Assembly: GCF_048544455.1 (NCBI RefSeq)
Contig: NC_133526.1
Location: 11,610,001-11,674,000 of the forward strand
Reading direction: 5' to 3'
Length of the DNA: 64,000 nucleotides
Origin: Silene latifolia
Lineage: Eukaryota > Streptophyta > Magnoliopsida > Caryophyllales > Caryophyllaceae
Part shown: positions 34,688 through 46,837 of the stretch, in pieces
How the letters are laid out: the number at the start of each line of letters is the position of its first letter
Position numbering within the stretch: position 1 is the stretch's first letter
Translations under genes and position numbers: made by a program
Notes under the pieces: generated by a model
Database searches by the model: none
What the model saw: only the letters and a program-made list of their open reading frames with translations
What the model was told of the DNA's origin: nothing

Positions 34688-36687
34688 CTAGTTTGGATGC
34701 CCGTGCGTTGCAACGGGGTAATTAACTTAGTAACAAAAAAATGGTTATAAGGTCTTAATACTTATATCTTATGTCAAATCATTTATTTAGATATGATCAA
34801 AAGTCAAAACATCTTATTTAAGAGACGCAAAAAAGGTTGGGTTGATACCAAAATTCCAAGGATGCCTCATATTTATAATCATATGTCCATCACATCTTAT
34901 GTTAATCTTTCAATGTGAGACTATTCTATTATTTTTATATAATCCTACATTATTTTTCAATGTGGACATATAACATACTAAGAAGTACACAATTTTATAT
35001 ATGTACAAATTATATGAAATCTATACACTAATGATAGCATTTTTACCACGAATCAAATTATGTTATTTTTATAATTTTCTTAACGATATTTTTTTGCCAA
35101 ATGAAATGTAAAAGTTTTTATATAAAAATTAGAAACATCACTTGAATATAATATAGGAAATAAATATTATAATAATTAAAAGATATTCCACTTTATTTTT
35201 ACATCAAAAAATATTATTTATGATACTTTCCTAAATTAATTTTTAGGATCACCTCTCCTTATGATAATTTTCTGATGTGGGACAATTCAACTATTTATAT
35301 GTAGTATATTTACCACACCTACATTATTTTTCAATGTGGGACAAATAACACACGAAAAAGTATAACATCTTTTTTGCACCTATTTTGATATCCAACCCGA
35401 TTTAATAATGAGAAAATACTATACTATCTATTTATATTCGTACGTTTTTTTTTTTTTTTCATTTTTTGTCATAATTAAAATATGTAGAAATGATATGATT
35501 TAAATTACATTTTTTTCCTAACACGACTTTTAAGATGTAATTGAGGGATCAATAAAATGTATAAATAAATGCAAAATATTTTCTTTTTCTAGTGCGATTT
35601 TAATTAATGGTTAAAAATTATGATGTGTTTTAGTTACTCAAATGTAATGAGGCATAGTAATTACCTATATTTGAAAGTTAAAAAGATTTAATTCTACTAT
35701 TTATCAAAGTAAAAAAGCTCATTATTGTTTTGTTTGTGGATTCAAGATCTTTTTATGCAACACTTGATTGTATTTATATGTAGTATATTTACCACACCTA
35801 CATTATTTTTCTATGTGGGACAAACAATATACTTAGAAATACACCATCTTTTCCGCACCTAATTCGATATCTAACCCAGTTTAATAATAATAAGCAAATA
35901 CTATACTATTTATTAATATTCGTATAGTACATTTTTTTTAACTTCTTATCATAATTAAAATATGTGCAAATAATATGATACTATATTCTAATGCTATCAT
36001 TTATTTACCACGAATTTAATTATATAATTTTTCAAAAAAAAAAATTATGTTACTTTTTTGCTAAATGAGATGTATAAGTTTTTATATAAAAATTATAAAC
36101 ATCACTTGGACATAATATAAAAAATATATATATCATACCGTGGAGATAATGATATAAACTCTTAAGGAGCTCTCCAAGACAATGCTTAAGAGACTCAAAA
36201 GGTTTTTGGTTGGTATATAGGTTCCAATGATGACTCTTATTTATAACCATAGGATCACCCACCTTTTGTTAATCTTTCGATGTGGGACAATTCTATTATT
36301 TATACGTATTATAATCACCACACTAACATTGTTTTTCGATGTGGAACATATAACATATTAAGAAGTACGACATCTTTATTATGTGCAAATCATATGAAAT
36401 CTATACTCTAATGAAAGCATTTTTTTACACGAATCTAATTATATTATCTTCATAATTTTTATAACAACATTTTTTTGCCAAATGAAATGTCAAAGTTTTT
36501 ATATAAAAATTAGAAACTTCTCATGAATATAAAATAGGAAATATAATTATTATAATAATTAAAAGATTCTCCACTTTATTTTTTATGTGGAAAATATTAT
36601 TTATGAAACTTTCCAAAATTAATTTTTGATAATGTGGACGCTCTAGAATCGCTCGAAAAAACTCTCTTTTATATATATATATATAGA
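34688..36687 (-). mobile_element. Non-autonomous Helitron (2000 bp) upstream of MED15
   Basis: On the minus strand it begins TCTATATATATATATA then AAAAGAGAG at 36687 and ends with CTAG at 34691-34688. It is preceded by GTTGCAACGCACGGGCATC, whose CGTTGCAACG part is palindromic. It lies between A and T with no target duplication. The interior is AT-rich and made of diverged direct repeats: blocks around 34860-35230, 35280-35400, 35770-35890 and 36240-36640 share phrases such as TTTTTCAATGTGG, TTTTTTTGCCAAATGAAATG and TATATAAAAATTAGAAAC. No Rep/helicase coding. Its start matches the usual plant Helitron TCTATA form, unlike the one at 3806. Confidence 0.85.
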
Positions 36688-36905
36688 TTAAGTTTGCAAA
36701 CCACTCTTATTTTGCTATGGTCCTTATTGTCTTTGTCCTTTTACTGGTTGTTGTCATGTTGTGTTAATCAATGTCAGTCTCCTTTCTGTTTCTATTCTCT
36801 GCTTTTTTTTACGGTGTTTGGATTGTCTCTAGATTTCGAGGGCGTTTGGCTTTGTCACGGTGGTTATTCAATTCACTCAACATTGACGAATTTTGGTATT
36901 CTAGT
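36688..36905. other. Short unique spacer between Helitron and hAT-like element
   Basis: About 220 bases of T-rich DNA with no recognisable gene. The right border contains the 7-bp flank TTCTAGT of the next element. Confidence 0.3.
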
Positions 36906-37817
36906 CAGGGGCGAACCCAATAGGTAACATGGGGTAGGCAGCTGCTACCCCAAAGAAAAAAAAATAATTGGAAAGATGAAGTTGCAACCCCAGCTCTGAG
37001 TGGTTTTAAAGATAAATAATGAAAATTTGGTTAAGTTAGTACTAGAATTCAAGTGTATCAGGGGTAGAGTACCTAGTAATTGACTCAGCATGTCAGGAGT
37101 TTGAATCTCCTTATCACCAGTTTCTAGTTAATTTTTTTTAACTTTTTTGCCTTGTTAGTTGCCAACTTGCCATCGCTTTTATCAATTCGAGGAGAGTTTC
37201 TCTCCATTTTCTAAAAAGAAATGGATAGGCCATTTCCTTTCGGTGGTCCAAATCGTATTCTGGTATTATCGAACGGCTCAAAATTTATGTGTAAAAATAA
37301 AGGAATAATGAGGTTTGGTGGGAAAAATATTATTAAATGTGTTTAAGAAAGGAAATGGAGAGAAAGAAATGGAGAGGATCCATTTTCTATCAATTCACTT
37401 ACCTTTCCCTTTGATCAATTTGTTATTTTTTGAAATGGTTTTTTTTTTTTCCCCCGTAAATTATAAAGTACTCAAAATTGCATAGAAAAATTTAATGGAG
37501 ATAAATTGTGAATTGTGATGAATAGTGACCAATTTATGGTAAATGGTCATTATTTATCAAAAAGTGGTCATACTATTCCCGATGCATGATACGACATTCT
37601 TATTGCAGCATTTGCGTAAAATTTAAAAGCTACTTTCTATATTACATAGTAACGATCACACTTTTTTTGCATGACAAAGCCACAATAAAAAAATGTCGGA
37701 AATTTGATTTTTGTATTTATAATGCAAGATATTTTTCGCAATTTTCATATAATTTTGGATAAATTTACGGTTTTTATATTTGCTACCCCAAATTTAAAAT
37801 CCTGGGTTCACCCTTTG
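36906..37817. mobile_element. Non-autonomous hAT-like DNA transposon
   Basis: The left end CAGGGGCGAACCCA and the right end (reverse complement CAAAGGGTGAACCCAGG) form inverted termini. Subterminal GCTACCCC copies are near both ends. The flanks TTCTAGT at 36899-36905 and 37818-37824 match over 7 bp, close to the 8-bp hAT duplication. At about 37060-37125 a tRNA-like segment occurs (GGGGTAGAGTACC and GGAGTTTGAATCTCC). No transposase coding. Confidence 0.65.
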
Positions 37818-38229
37818 TTCTAGTACTTGATATATTGTTTTTAATGTTGTTTTGGTGCGTTCTAAGAACCTTGGTCCTATTTTTATCCGGCAAAGAAACA
37901 AAATGTTGGTCACTTGGACATCTAATTATATTCCTTATTACAAAACGTATTCTAATGAAAAAAGAAATGTAAAATAAAGTAAACATACAAAATAACAAAA
38001 TGAATGGATTGTAATGATATTTTATAACTGAATTTTACATATTGTGTTTAGTCAATTACAGACGATATGAATGATGCGTAGAAAGCGCTTTGTTAATATA
38101 CAACTTATGTTGGTCTTGCAACATCTTGCTTGTAAATTCAATTGATTTCCAACGTATTGGCAAAAATATTATTGAAATGATTTGTATAACAAAAGACCTA
38201 AGTGATATATACTTAAACTACTAATTCTA

Positions 38230-38870
38230 GCTGGACATGGAGAAAGATTTGCGAGGTTAAGGATCAAATGTGTGTTGGGTTCAGTAATGGTGGTTGGCAA
38301 AGTGACCAGGGTAATTATTCTGTTTCCAGTGGGTATCGATGGTTGCAGGGTATACAGCTTAAGGTTTCTTGGTGTCCTCTGATCTGGAATCGTTTTAATG
38401 TCCCTAAACACTCAATTATTGGGTGGTTAGCTATACAGTTGCGACTGATGACCAAAGACATACTTCTCAGATTTGGTATTAACTATTATCAATGATGCTA
38501 AGTGTGATATGTGTTTGGGTCATCAAGAAGACCATCAGCACCTGATGTATGATTGTGAATTTAGTGCTCAATGTTAGCGTCTCTTACAGGATTGGTTGGG
38601 TATTAAATTACTTCAACTTGGTATACTGGAATGGGGAATCAAATGGCGGTGCAGGTCCTTAATGAGAAAGCAGATGATACTCTCAGCCATGGTGGGTCAT
38701 TACTATGGTGAAGGCTGACATTCAAGCTAGAAGGAACGCATTGCATTTGGGCATCCCATAAACTTCAATGTCTCAATTTAATTTGTTGTTGGATGCATAA
38801 TAGTTTGTATTTGGTGTGAGATTGTACTTCCACTTTATAATTATTATAATATATGATTCACAGTTCACCA
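38230..38870 (+). pseudogene. LINE remnant: reverse-transcriptase zinc-binding (zf-RVT) domain
   Basis: The frame at 38268-38495 reads YSVSSGYRWLQG, WCPLIWNRFNVPKHSIIGW and LAIQLRLMTKDILLRFG. After a frame change it continues near 38497 with DAKCDMCLGHQEDHQHLMYD and C-S-A-Q-C. This is the C-terminal zf-RVT domain typical of L1-type plant LINEs. The rest of the LINE is missing and stops and a frameshift interrupt it. Upstream 37825-38229 shows nothing recognisable. Confidence 0.75.
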
Positions 38871-38879
38871 AAAAAGAGA

Positions 38880-39433
38880 TATACTTAAACCATTAGCAAA
38901 GAGTTGATGACATGTGACTTATACTAGTAAAATTTTAGAATAAATACGCATTCAATAATTTTTTAAATAAATTTTATGTGAGCAATTTTTGAGAGGATAC
39001 ACAAGAAAATGTATATGTTCAGCAATGACATCATTCTAGTTTCATTTCTATATCTCTTGTCAATTAGATGCATCTCTATATCTCTTGTTGTTGGTAAACT
39101 TTTATGTGAGGAGCTTTAACGACTATACCAATGAATTCCAAAAAAATGAGGATACACAGTTTTTATATTATACTTCTTCCAATTTTTTGATTATCACCTC
39201 ATTTACTTGTGCGCAATAATTAAGATTAAGAAAAGACAAATATCAATTGAAAATAAAAGGAAAAAGTTTACAATTGGTGGAGTAACGTGAGAATTTTACC
39301 CTTAAACAATGACATTTATTTTGTAATTTAAAAAAAAAAAACGTTATAAGGAGAGTTTGGTAAAAGTACCTCCCAAAGTAGAAATAAAAGGACGATAATA
39401 TAAAAATGGACAAAAAAGAGAAGTGGGGTGATA
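38880..39433. other. AT-rich spacer
   Basis: About 550 bases without an open frame or repeat structure that I recognise. A short A-run is at about 39331-39340. Confidence 0.3.
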
Positions 39434-39442
39434 ATTAAAAAA

Positions 39443-39981
39443 CGGAAAATTCACGTGGTACCTTTGAACTTTGCCATTTTGAACATGGTACCCAACTTTT
39501 TAAGTTTGTGTACATTATACCCTCCATGTTTGATTTTCATGCACAATATATCCTTTTTGTCGCTGTAAAAAAACTCAATTGCGCATAACTCCTAGATCGG
39601 AATTCAGAATCGGCCAATTTTTTTTCGTTAAATGATTATCTCGTCATAATCTACGATTTGAGAAAAAAATTGTTGACTGACATTTTATAGGGTTTTTTTT
39701 TAACGAAAACTTCAAATCAAACATATCTTTGATCATAAATTTCCGAATGACCAATTTCGTTTTATCAATTTATAGATCTCGAAGAGTTAATCAATTTGGA
39801 AAAAAATTAGTCAATTTCGATTTCTGGTCTATAATTTATGCTCAATTGAAAATTTTAAAAACGATAAAAAAGACATGTTGTGCTTGAAAATTAAATTTCA
39901 AGGATATCATGTGCACAAACTTAAAAAGTTGGGTACCACGTGAAAAATGGCAAAGTTCGAGGGTACCACGTGAATTTTTCT
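39443..39981. mobile_element. Mutator-like MITE with long inverted repeats
   Basis: Both ends carry inverted repeats of about 110 bp. The shared reading is AAAATTCACGTGGTACC, AACTTTGCCATTTT, GGTACCCAACTTTTTAAG and TTTGTG. The 9-bp duplication ATTAAAAAA flanks it (39434-39442, 39982-39990). Long TIRs and a 9-bp target duplication are the Mutator pattern. The 539-bp element has no coding capacity and could fold as a long hairpin if transcribed. Confidence 0.85.
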
Positions 39982-40026
39982 ATTAAAAAATATTCGTAAC
40001 AACTAATTTATGAGAAAAGAAAAATA

Positions 40027-40325
40027 TTCCCTCCAATTCATCATAATGATCTCATTTGAGATGACACAATACTTAAGAAAAATGAATAAAGGACAAATGT
40101 GGGGTTTGTTGGTAGGAGAGAGAGATGAATTATTAGGAGTTAAATAAGGAGTTGTGGGGCCAAAACATTAAGGAAAGTAATAAAATAAGAGTAAAAGAGT
40201 TGTGTGGGGTTTGGTAATAGAAGAGAGATGAATAAAATAAGAGTAAAAGTTACCAATAAAGGAAAGGGGAACATTACTTGAATAATCCGTTTCAGGAAAG
40301 AGGGAACATTATAGCGAATTGGAGG
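40027..40325. mobile_element. Stowaway-like MITE
   Basis: The left end CCCTCCAATTCATCATAATG and the right end CATTATAGCGAATTGGAGG are imperfect inverted copies. TA dinucleotides flank both sides. The interior contains a local repeat of ATAAAATAAGAGTAAAAG. The size (about 300 bp) and ends fit a diverged Stowaway element. Confidence 0.6.
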
Positions 40326-42140
40326 TATATACAAATTATTACAAAAAAAATAAACATTTCTCGAAGAAATATTGAGAGTGCTAGAAAAAAATATTTGATG
40401 GAAAAAATTGATTTAAAGGCTTGAAAGCATTCAAAGTTGGAACAATGAATTGGCGAATGATCATCGAATTCCAACCAAAAACCATGCAAAATATTTACCA
40501 TGATCCGCTGTAAAAGATCGAATTTATATCCTTGGAGCATATATATATATATATATATATATATACAGCGGGGATCCGGTGAGTCCAGGGTTTTAAATGA
40601 GTCCGTCCTATCATTATACACCATCAGATCTAATATTGATGGACGCGTTAGATTGCGCCACGTCAGGCTGAGTAATTCGAACAAAACCCTTTCTATCGCC
40701 CCTTTCATTCTCTCTCACTGCCCCTTTCTTTCTCTCTCTCTCTCTCTCTCCAATCTTTCAGTAAAAATATCTAAAATCAACTAAAAAAATAAAATTTACG
40801 AAGAAGCTTGTTGAGGAATTTCACCATTATTGCGATTGTGATTCTTATCCTGATTTTAATTATTAGAATTCGTCTGATTCTTCACTCAAATCATAGTTTT
40901 ATCGGCGAAGGCGAAATAAAATTGGTACATCGCTGTGAATGAACAAGAAAAAAGATTAATGAGGTAAACTCCTTACTCGTTCTCCAAACTCTTTGATTGA
41001 TTATTGTTTCGATTTTCAAAATTAATATAAAAAAATTATTTTCGAAACCGAAATCAATTTTCGAAATGGATGAGGTAAATTTCAATTTTCGAAATTTGTT
41101 AGAAGATCTATTGTTTCGATTTTCGATTTATTATATGAGCATTTTTCGGGTAATTTTGTTTATCTTGAATTGAAATAGAAATTATAGAACTGGTGTTTTG
41201 ATTCTCAACGAGTTTCTTGATCTGATGTTGTCAATAGTTGATATATGAATTTATTTGTAGTTTTCTGGAAAAAATTTCATGATATCGAGCTTGATTGATG
41301 TGTACTAAACATAAAAATAACTTTTGTTTTTCAGTTTCCTGAATTGAAAGTAGATTCACATGAAATTGTAACACGTATTTGATTGTTACTGTAACACATG
41401 TTTATGGTTATTGTAACACATGTTTACAGTTATTGTAACATGTTATTAACGAGTGAGATTGAAGTTGATCAAACAATACCAAAAACAAAGCCCACAAGTG
41501 TATGTAACACCAGTCCACTATCCCGTATCCACTTTCTCTTTGCTCCCTAATCAATTCCCCACTTTTTCCCAATCAATTTAATCAACATTCTCAATCTCTT
41601 CTATCAAATTAGTTTGCTAAGCGATTTTATTCAATCTCGATTTCCTCTTCAGTAGTATTATCCTAATAAGCTTGCGTAAAATCAGGTAATTTTCTATTAT
41701 TTGATTGCAATTGTACTTCACTGATTTCAGTTTTACGAATTCGATTTTATCTCCCCGAGTTCGTATAGATTAGAGCTTTAACTTGTATATATTGTTACTA
41801 TCATTCATTTTATAGGAATTGTATGTTATTTTCTTAATTTTCTGCAATTTTTCGTTTGATCGATATTCGGATGCATTCATGCTCATTGTACATAGTTGAT
41901 ATAGGTTTATAGAATGTTTGATTAAAAAGGATTCGTTGATTGCTAAAGATAAGCTTTGGAATAGGATAGAAAATCCTAGGGGTGCGATTGTCTGTACTTT
42001 TAATTTTATGTAACACGATTGTTAGTAACTCAAAGTTTCAATAATTTCCGGCATTTTCCGGTATATATCTATGATATACGAGGTACTCATTATTAACAAT
42101 GGATCATACTCATGAATATTTATATTGCAGTCTTTTCAAA

Positions 42141-42208
42141 AACCAATTAGCTCAAATGGTAGAGCATTGTGCAATGCACAAGATATGGGTTCAACTCCCA
42201 TGTTGGTT
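42141..42208 (+). other. tRNA-like cloverleaf A (in E1)
   Basis: The 68-nt segment has a full 7-bp acceptor stem (AACCAAT with GTTGGTT, one G-T pair), a perfect D stem (GCTC/GAGC), and a perfect T arm ATGGG-TTCAACT-CCCAT. The anticodon arm is TTGTG-CAATG-CACAA with a 5-nt loop, too short for a decoding tRNA. The D arm resembles tRNA-Ala. It is tRNA-derived and probably not functional in translation, but it contains A- and B-box-like promoter sequences. Confidence 0.7.
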
Positions 42209-42338
42209 ATTAATGTTACCTGAAAGACTCACAAGTATATTACTCTAATCGAGTAAATTAATTCTACTCTGAAAGACCATAATTGATATTACTTTAAAGA
42301 ACCGCGGTAGGATAGTGTCTAGTTCAGTATTTTGACCA

Positions 42339-42562
42339 TGCTCGTCACTAGACCTCTTCTTGATGCAATGCTCTGACACTGGCTCGTGATATCGTACACA
42401 TCATTGTCTCACACCCTTATTTAACCAGGGTCTCCTTGTCCTTAGTTTTGACAGATGCTCGTCACTAGACCTCTTCTTGCTGCAATGCTTTGACACTGGC
42501 TCTTGATGTCTTACACATTAGTGTCTCACACCCTTATTTAACCAGGATCTACTTGTCCTAAT
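42339..42562. repeat. Tandem duplication between tRNA-like A and B
   Basis: A 117-bp unit starting TGCTCGTCACTAGACCTC occurs twice, the second copy starting at 42456. Both copies share TGACACTGGCTC, GTGTCTCACACCCTTA and TTTAACCAGG. The two tRNA-like sequences face each other on either side. Confidence 0.8.
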
Positions 42563-42661
42563 TTGTGCATGTTCGAGTATGATTTTGCTTGCTCATCCTT
42601 AATGCTACTACATATATCTTTGATCATGATAAGATCCAATCATTGAATTCTCGAATGAACT

Positions 42662-42734
42662 AGGCTATATGGGATTTGAACCCATACCTTTGTGCAAAAT
42701 TTGCACATTGCTCTCCCATTTGAGCTAATAGCCT
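42662..42734 (-). other. tRNA-like cloverleaf B (in E1)
   Basis: On the minus strand the 73-nt segment folds with a perfect 7-bp acceptor stem (AGGCTAT/ATAGCCT), D stem GCTC/GAGC, anticodon stem TGTGC/GCACA with loop AAATTTT, and T arm ATGGG-TTCAAAT-CCCAT. Position 33 is A, not the near-universal T, and two bases separate the D and anticodon stems, so decoding is unlikely. The acceptor stem differs from copy A yet is fully paired. Confidence 0.72.
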
Positions 42735-43389
42735 TTAGAGTATTTATAAGAATTATCACTTTAAACCTTTCTAACAGTTTTTGACAACCAAACAACTTGC
42801 TCGGACTTGTTATTTAACCATGCAAAAGTTTTCAGACCATTTTCTTGTCAGCCAGATCTATATAGAAAGATTACGCATTTTTCAGACGAAATTCAACTTA
42901 AAAACAATATAATTCTCCCAATTGCTGCTTAAAAAAATCAGCATTGTAAAAGCATTATAACCAATTAGTCTGCAACAACCAATAATCAAACATAACACTC
43001 CGTACTTTTTTTCCCACTAAATTCCCTTTCTAAATCAAGAGGTGTGAGGAGGCCAGAGGGGCCAAATATGCATAGTAGCACTTGGTTATCATACCTTTCA
43101 ATACCAAAGTGAATTGTGGAGGGATGATGTGCACCGATTTCTGAACTGACACACTTCAGACACCGGAAATGTGGCAGCAAATAACCAACTACATTGAACT
43201 TTGGTGACCCCTAGCTGCCAAAATCATGTCATTGTTATATTGTACTGATAATCTAGCAACAATTTAGTAAATTTAGATAACGTGTATTGTATATTCACGA
43301 TAAGAAATGTAGTCATTGATAAAGAAGAAATCATACGAAAAAATTAGTTTCGCAAAAGCATTATGACCAAATAGTCCGAAACAACTAAT

Positions 43390-44440
43390 AACCAAAGCAT
43401 TATGACCATATTGTCACCATTATTATTATAACATTGAAACCAAAAGAGTCAACACATTATTATAACACACTAATACCCTTACTATAACACATGTAAGCCG
43501 TTACTATAACACATTAACAACCTTATTGTAACACGCTTATACATACACATCATTGTCATACCACGCCATTACTAGAACAATGGCACTTTGTACGCGTTCA
43601 AACTAACATCATTTACCAGATCAAACAATTATTTTACAAATTATTATCATACAATCACTATTTACGTCGCAAACAAATACGGAGTAGAATAATACAAGCT
43701 GACCTAAAAGATAATGCTTAAGGCATAATCAATTGATTGAATTTGAAAACACATGGAATTATTACTTGATACATTTTTGTCAACTTAAGGATCTCCGTGC
43801 TTATTATTATAAGGACCGAAACTTGATCCACATGTATCCGTATTTGTAAAATTCTGATATTTAAAATGAAGAAAAAGACAAACAAAAAACGTACTTTTTG
43901 TAGCTTGCTCATTCTGAACCTAGCTCATTCCGTTTCAAGAGATAAAGTCATGGCCAGAAAATCAAAAGAGAAGTTGATAATTCACAAATTTATTGTAGAG
44001 AAATGTAATCAATTAACTCAATCTTTAGAATAACAATATTAAACCATTATAGTAACACGCTTACACCATTAGAGTAACATAATTACGCTATTGTTTCATT
44101 TATCACAGTTCTTCATAGATTACATAAATTAACTATACTATTAGAATAACACAATTAAACAATTATAATAACACCATTCTTCCATTATAATAACACACAT
44201 ATAGCATTAGAGTAACATAACACCATTCTTCCATTATTGTAATTCGTCATTGAGTAACACACTTATATCGTTGCAATAACACATTTAAACCATTATAAAA
44301 ACACACATATAGCATTAGAGTAACAGAACACCATTCTTCCATTATAGCAAATTTGTCGTTGAGTAACACACTTATATCGTTACAATAACACACCTAAACC
44401 ATTATAATAACACACATATAGCATTATAGTAACAGAGAGA
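43390..44440. repeat. Degenerate TAACAC-type tandem repeats in E1
   Basis: Phrases such as CCATTATAATAACACAC, ATAGCATTAGAGTAACA and CTTATATCGTTGCAATAAC recur irregularly at 43390-43560 and 44030-44440. Related ATTGTAACACATG phrases are at 41380-41440. The reverse complement (GTGTTATT) appears in E3, supporting a shared origin. Confidence 0.65.
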
Positions 44441-45408
44441 GCTACGAATTGCTAAACTCAAGCCTTGTTGGATGAAGTAATGGGAATGACAAATGATTGT
44501 TATTGTGAGAAATGTGTACGGAATATTATCGTACTCAGTAGTTATGTAGGGAGTAAACAAAATCGAAGTGAAATAGGAAAATATTGTAATACCTGTACGC
44601 ATATTATTTTCGCTTTCTCCTTGCTCAACTGCGCCATCACTCTGAATCATTTTCCGGTTGAAAATCTCTAAAAGCAAAAAAGAATTGAGAAGAAACACAA
44701 TAAGCTAGTGTTAATATGAATAAAGCCAAACCTAGATTTACAGAAAACTGACAAATTGTTCGAATTGAATCAAAAGAATCACGAATTTATGCAGATTATA
44801 TTATAAATTTCAATAAAATAGCAATTGATAAGTAATCCAGTTGACATCAAATAACTTTTCACAATTGTTGTTTGTTTCCTTTCGCACGAAATCGGGAACG
44901 ACGAAATAACACCAAAATACTTTGAAATTGAGTAATTTTTTTCATAAAGTGAATTAAAAATAAGGAATTCACAAAACAAAGTGACAAATTTTGAAGTAAG
45001 TCTAAGTTAGGGTTTCGAAAATTAGGTACGATTGAAACGAAACGTTATAGAGATTAGGAAAATCTATAAAGTAAGCTTCGAGAAAACTAACCAAGCTCTA
45101 ATGGCGAATATTCTCCATTTGTGATTCATTTCTAGAGTAAAATGCATTGAATGTCAAGTGGAAGACGACCAACCGAAGATGAAAGGTCCTTGGAAGAAGA
45201 AGAGTGAGAAAGTAACATTTTATGAGAGAGAAAATGAAATCAGTGAATGACGGGAAACGAGGTTGATGACAATTCTTATATCAGCTGTAATTACTTTTTT
45301 ACCCTTACTAAGAAGCCCCATCTTGAGCCGTTGGATCTCCTTCATCTGACGGTCTAGATTGGTAGGACAGACTCACCCTAAGAAGGTAGACTCAATAGAT
45401 CCTAACTC

Positions 45409-45452
<44 letters not shown>

Positions 45453-45599
45453 CCGGATCCGGTGAGGCACCTCATTATGGCGAGGCGGCCGGTCTCACCA
45501 AATTCCTCATTATGGCGAGGCAAGATCCGGTGAGTCCACCTATATATTTGAGTCCATGAGTCCATAAAACAATATCACGCACTATACAATACAATATCA

Positions 45600-45715
45600 C
45601 GAATTTTTTTTTTCGAAATTTTTTTTTTTCAAATTTTTTTTTTCGAATTTTTTTTTTCAATTTTTTTTTTCAATTTTTTTTTTTAAAATTTTTTTTTTTT
45701 AAATTTTTTTTCCGA

Positions 45716-45761
<46 letters not shown>

Positions 45762-45765
45762 AATC
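45600..45765. repeat. Poly(T)-rich low-complexity block
   Basis: Runs of T of 8 to over 30 bases are separated by AAA, CGAAA or CAA. It could be slippage-expanded sequence and is prone to assembly error. Confidence 0.75.
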
Positions 45766-45779
45766 TCATACCTATTTTG

Positions 45780-46790
45780 TGAATCTCATACCTTATTCAG
45801 TGAATCTTTAAGGCTTGTTTTGTGAAACTTGATCATCATAATTGGTTAAAATCACCTATTTCGCTCTTTTCTTTATTAGGTGAATCTCGGACTTTGTTTT
45901 GTGAATCTCGGACCTTGTTCATGAATCTTAGAACTTGTTTTGTGAAACTTGGTCATCATAAGTGGTTAAAATCACGTTTTTTCCTCTTTTCCTTATTTTG
46001 TGAATCTCATACCTTAGTCAGTGAATCTCAAGACTTGTTTTGTGAAACTTGATCATCATAAGTGGTTAAAAATCACCTATTTTGCCCTTTTCTTTATTAG
46101 GTGAATCTCAGACTTTGTTTTGTGAATCTCAGACCTTGTTCGGTGAATCTTAGAGCTTATTTTGTGAAACATGGTCATCATAAGTGGTTAAAATCACGTT
46201 TTTGCTCTTTTCCTTATTTGGTGAATCTCGGACCTTATTTTGTGAATCTCATACTTTATTCAAAGAATCTTAAGGTTTGTTTTGTGAAACTTGATCATCA
46301 TAAGTGGTTAAAATCACGTTTTTTGCTCTTTTCTTTATTAGGTGAATCTCAGACTTTGTTTTGTGAATCTCAGACCTTGTTCAGTGAATCTTAGAGCTTG
46401 TTTTGTGAAACTTGGTCATCATAAGTGGTTAAAATCACGTTTCTTGCTCTTTTCCTTATTTGGTGAATCTCAAGCCTTATTTTGTGAATCTCATACCTTA
46501 TTCAGTGAATCTTAAGGCTTGTTTTGTGAAACTTGATCATCATAAGTGGTTAAAATCATCTATTTTGCTCTTTTCTTTATTAGGTGAATCTGAGACTTTG
46601 TTTTGTGAATCTCAGAGCTTGTTCAGTGAATCGTAGAGCTTGTTTTGTGAAACTTGGTCATCATAAGTGGTTAAAATCACGTTTTTTTTTTCTCTTTTCC
46701 TTATTTGGTGAATCTCAGACCTTATTTTGTGAATCTCATACCTTATTCAGTGAATTTTAAAACTTTTTTATAATTTATTCTGTGAATCCT
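45780..46790 (+). repeat. Eight-copy tandem array with alternating monomers (dimer about 241 bp)
   Basis: Monomers with TGTGAAACTTG(A/G)TCATCATAAG start near 45821, 45941, 46041, 46163, 46283, 46404, 46525 and 46646. Spacing is about 121 bp, with one of 100. The base after TTG alternates strictly A, G, A, G through all eight copies, and the intervening text alternates with it, so the true unit is a two-monomer dimer. Short frames such as 45822-46052 are by-products. Confidence 0.88.
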
Positions 46791-46837
46791 AGAGATTATA
46801 TTGATAAATTATATAATAATTGTATATTTATATTTGT

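Larger units (their letters stand above)
40566..45408. mobile_element. TIR element E1 between (TA)n tracts, Mutator-like (proposed)
   Basis: The block lies exactly between TA microsatellites at 40539-40565 and 45409-45451. The left end (GGGGATCCGGTGAGTCC, then GAGTCCGTCCTATCA and CATCAGATC) and the inverted right end (GGATCTATTGAGTC, GGTGAGTCTGTCCTACCA, CGTCAGATG) are imperfect TIRs. The interior holds two tRNA-like cloverleaves, a tandem duplication at 42339-42562 and arrays of TAACAC phrases. I recognise no captured gene for certain; a frame at 42986-43180 is unidentified. The ends carry CT-rich or GA-rich leaders that resemble transcribed 5' regions. Class is inferred from the family trend (long TIR, gene capture). 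Confidence 0.6.

Noticed and set aside
45780..46790. CRISPR-like array
   Set aside because: Repeats are about 121 bp, contiguous and without unique spacers, and the DNA is a plant nuclear genome. It is a tandem array.
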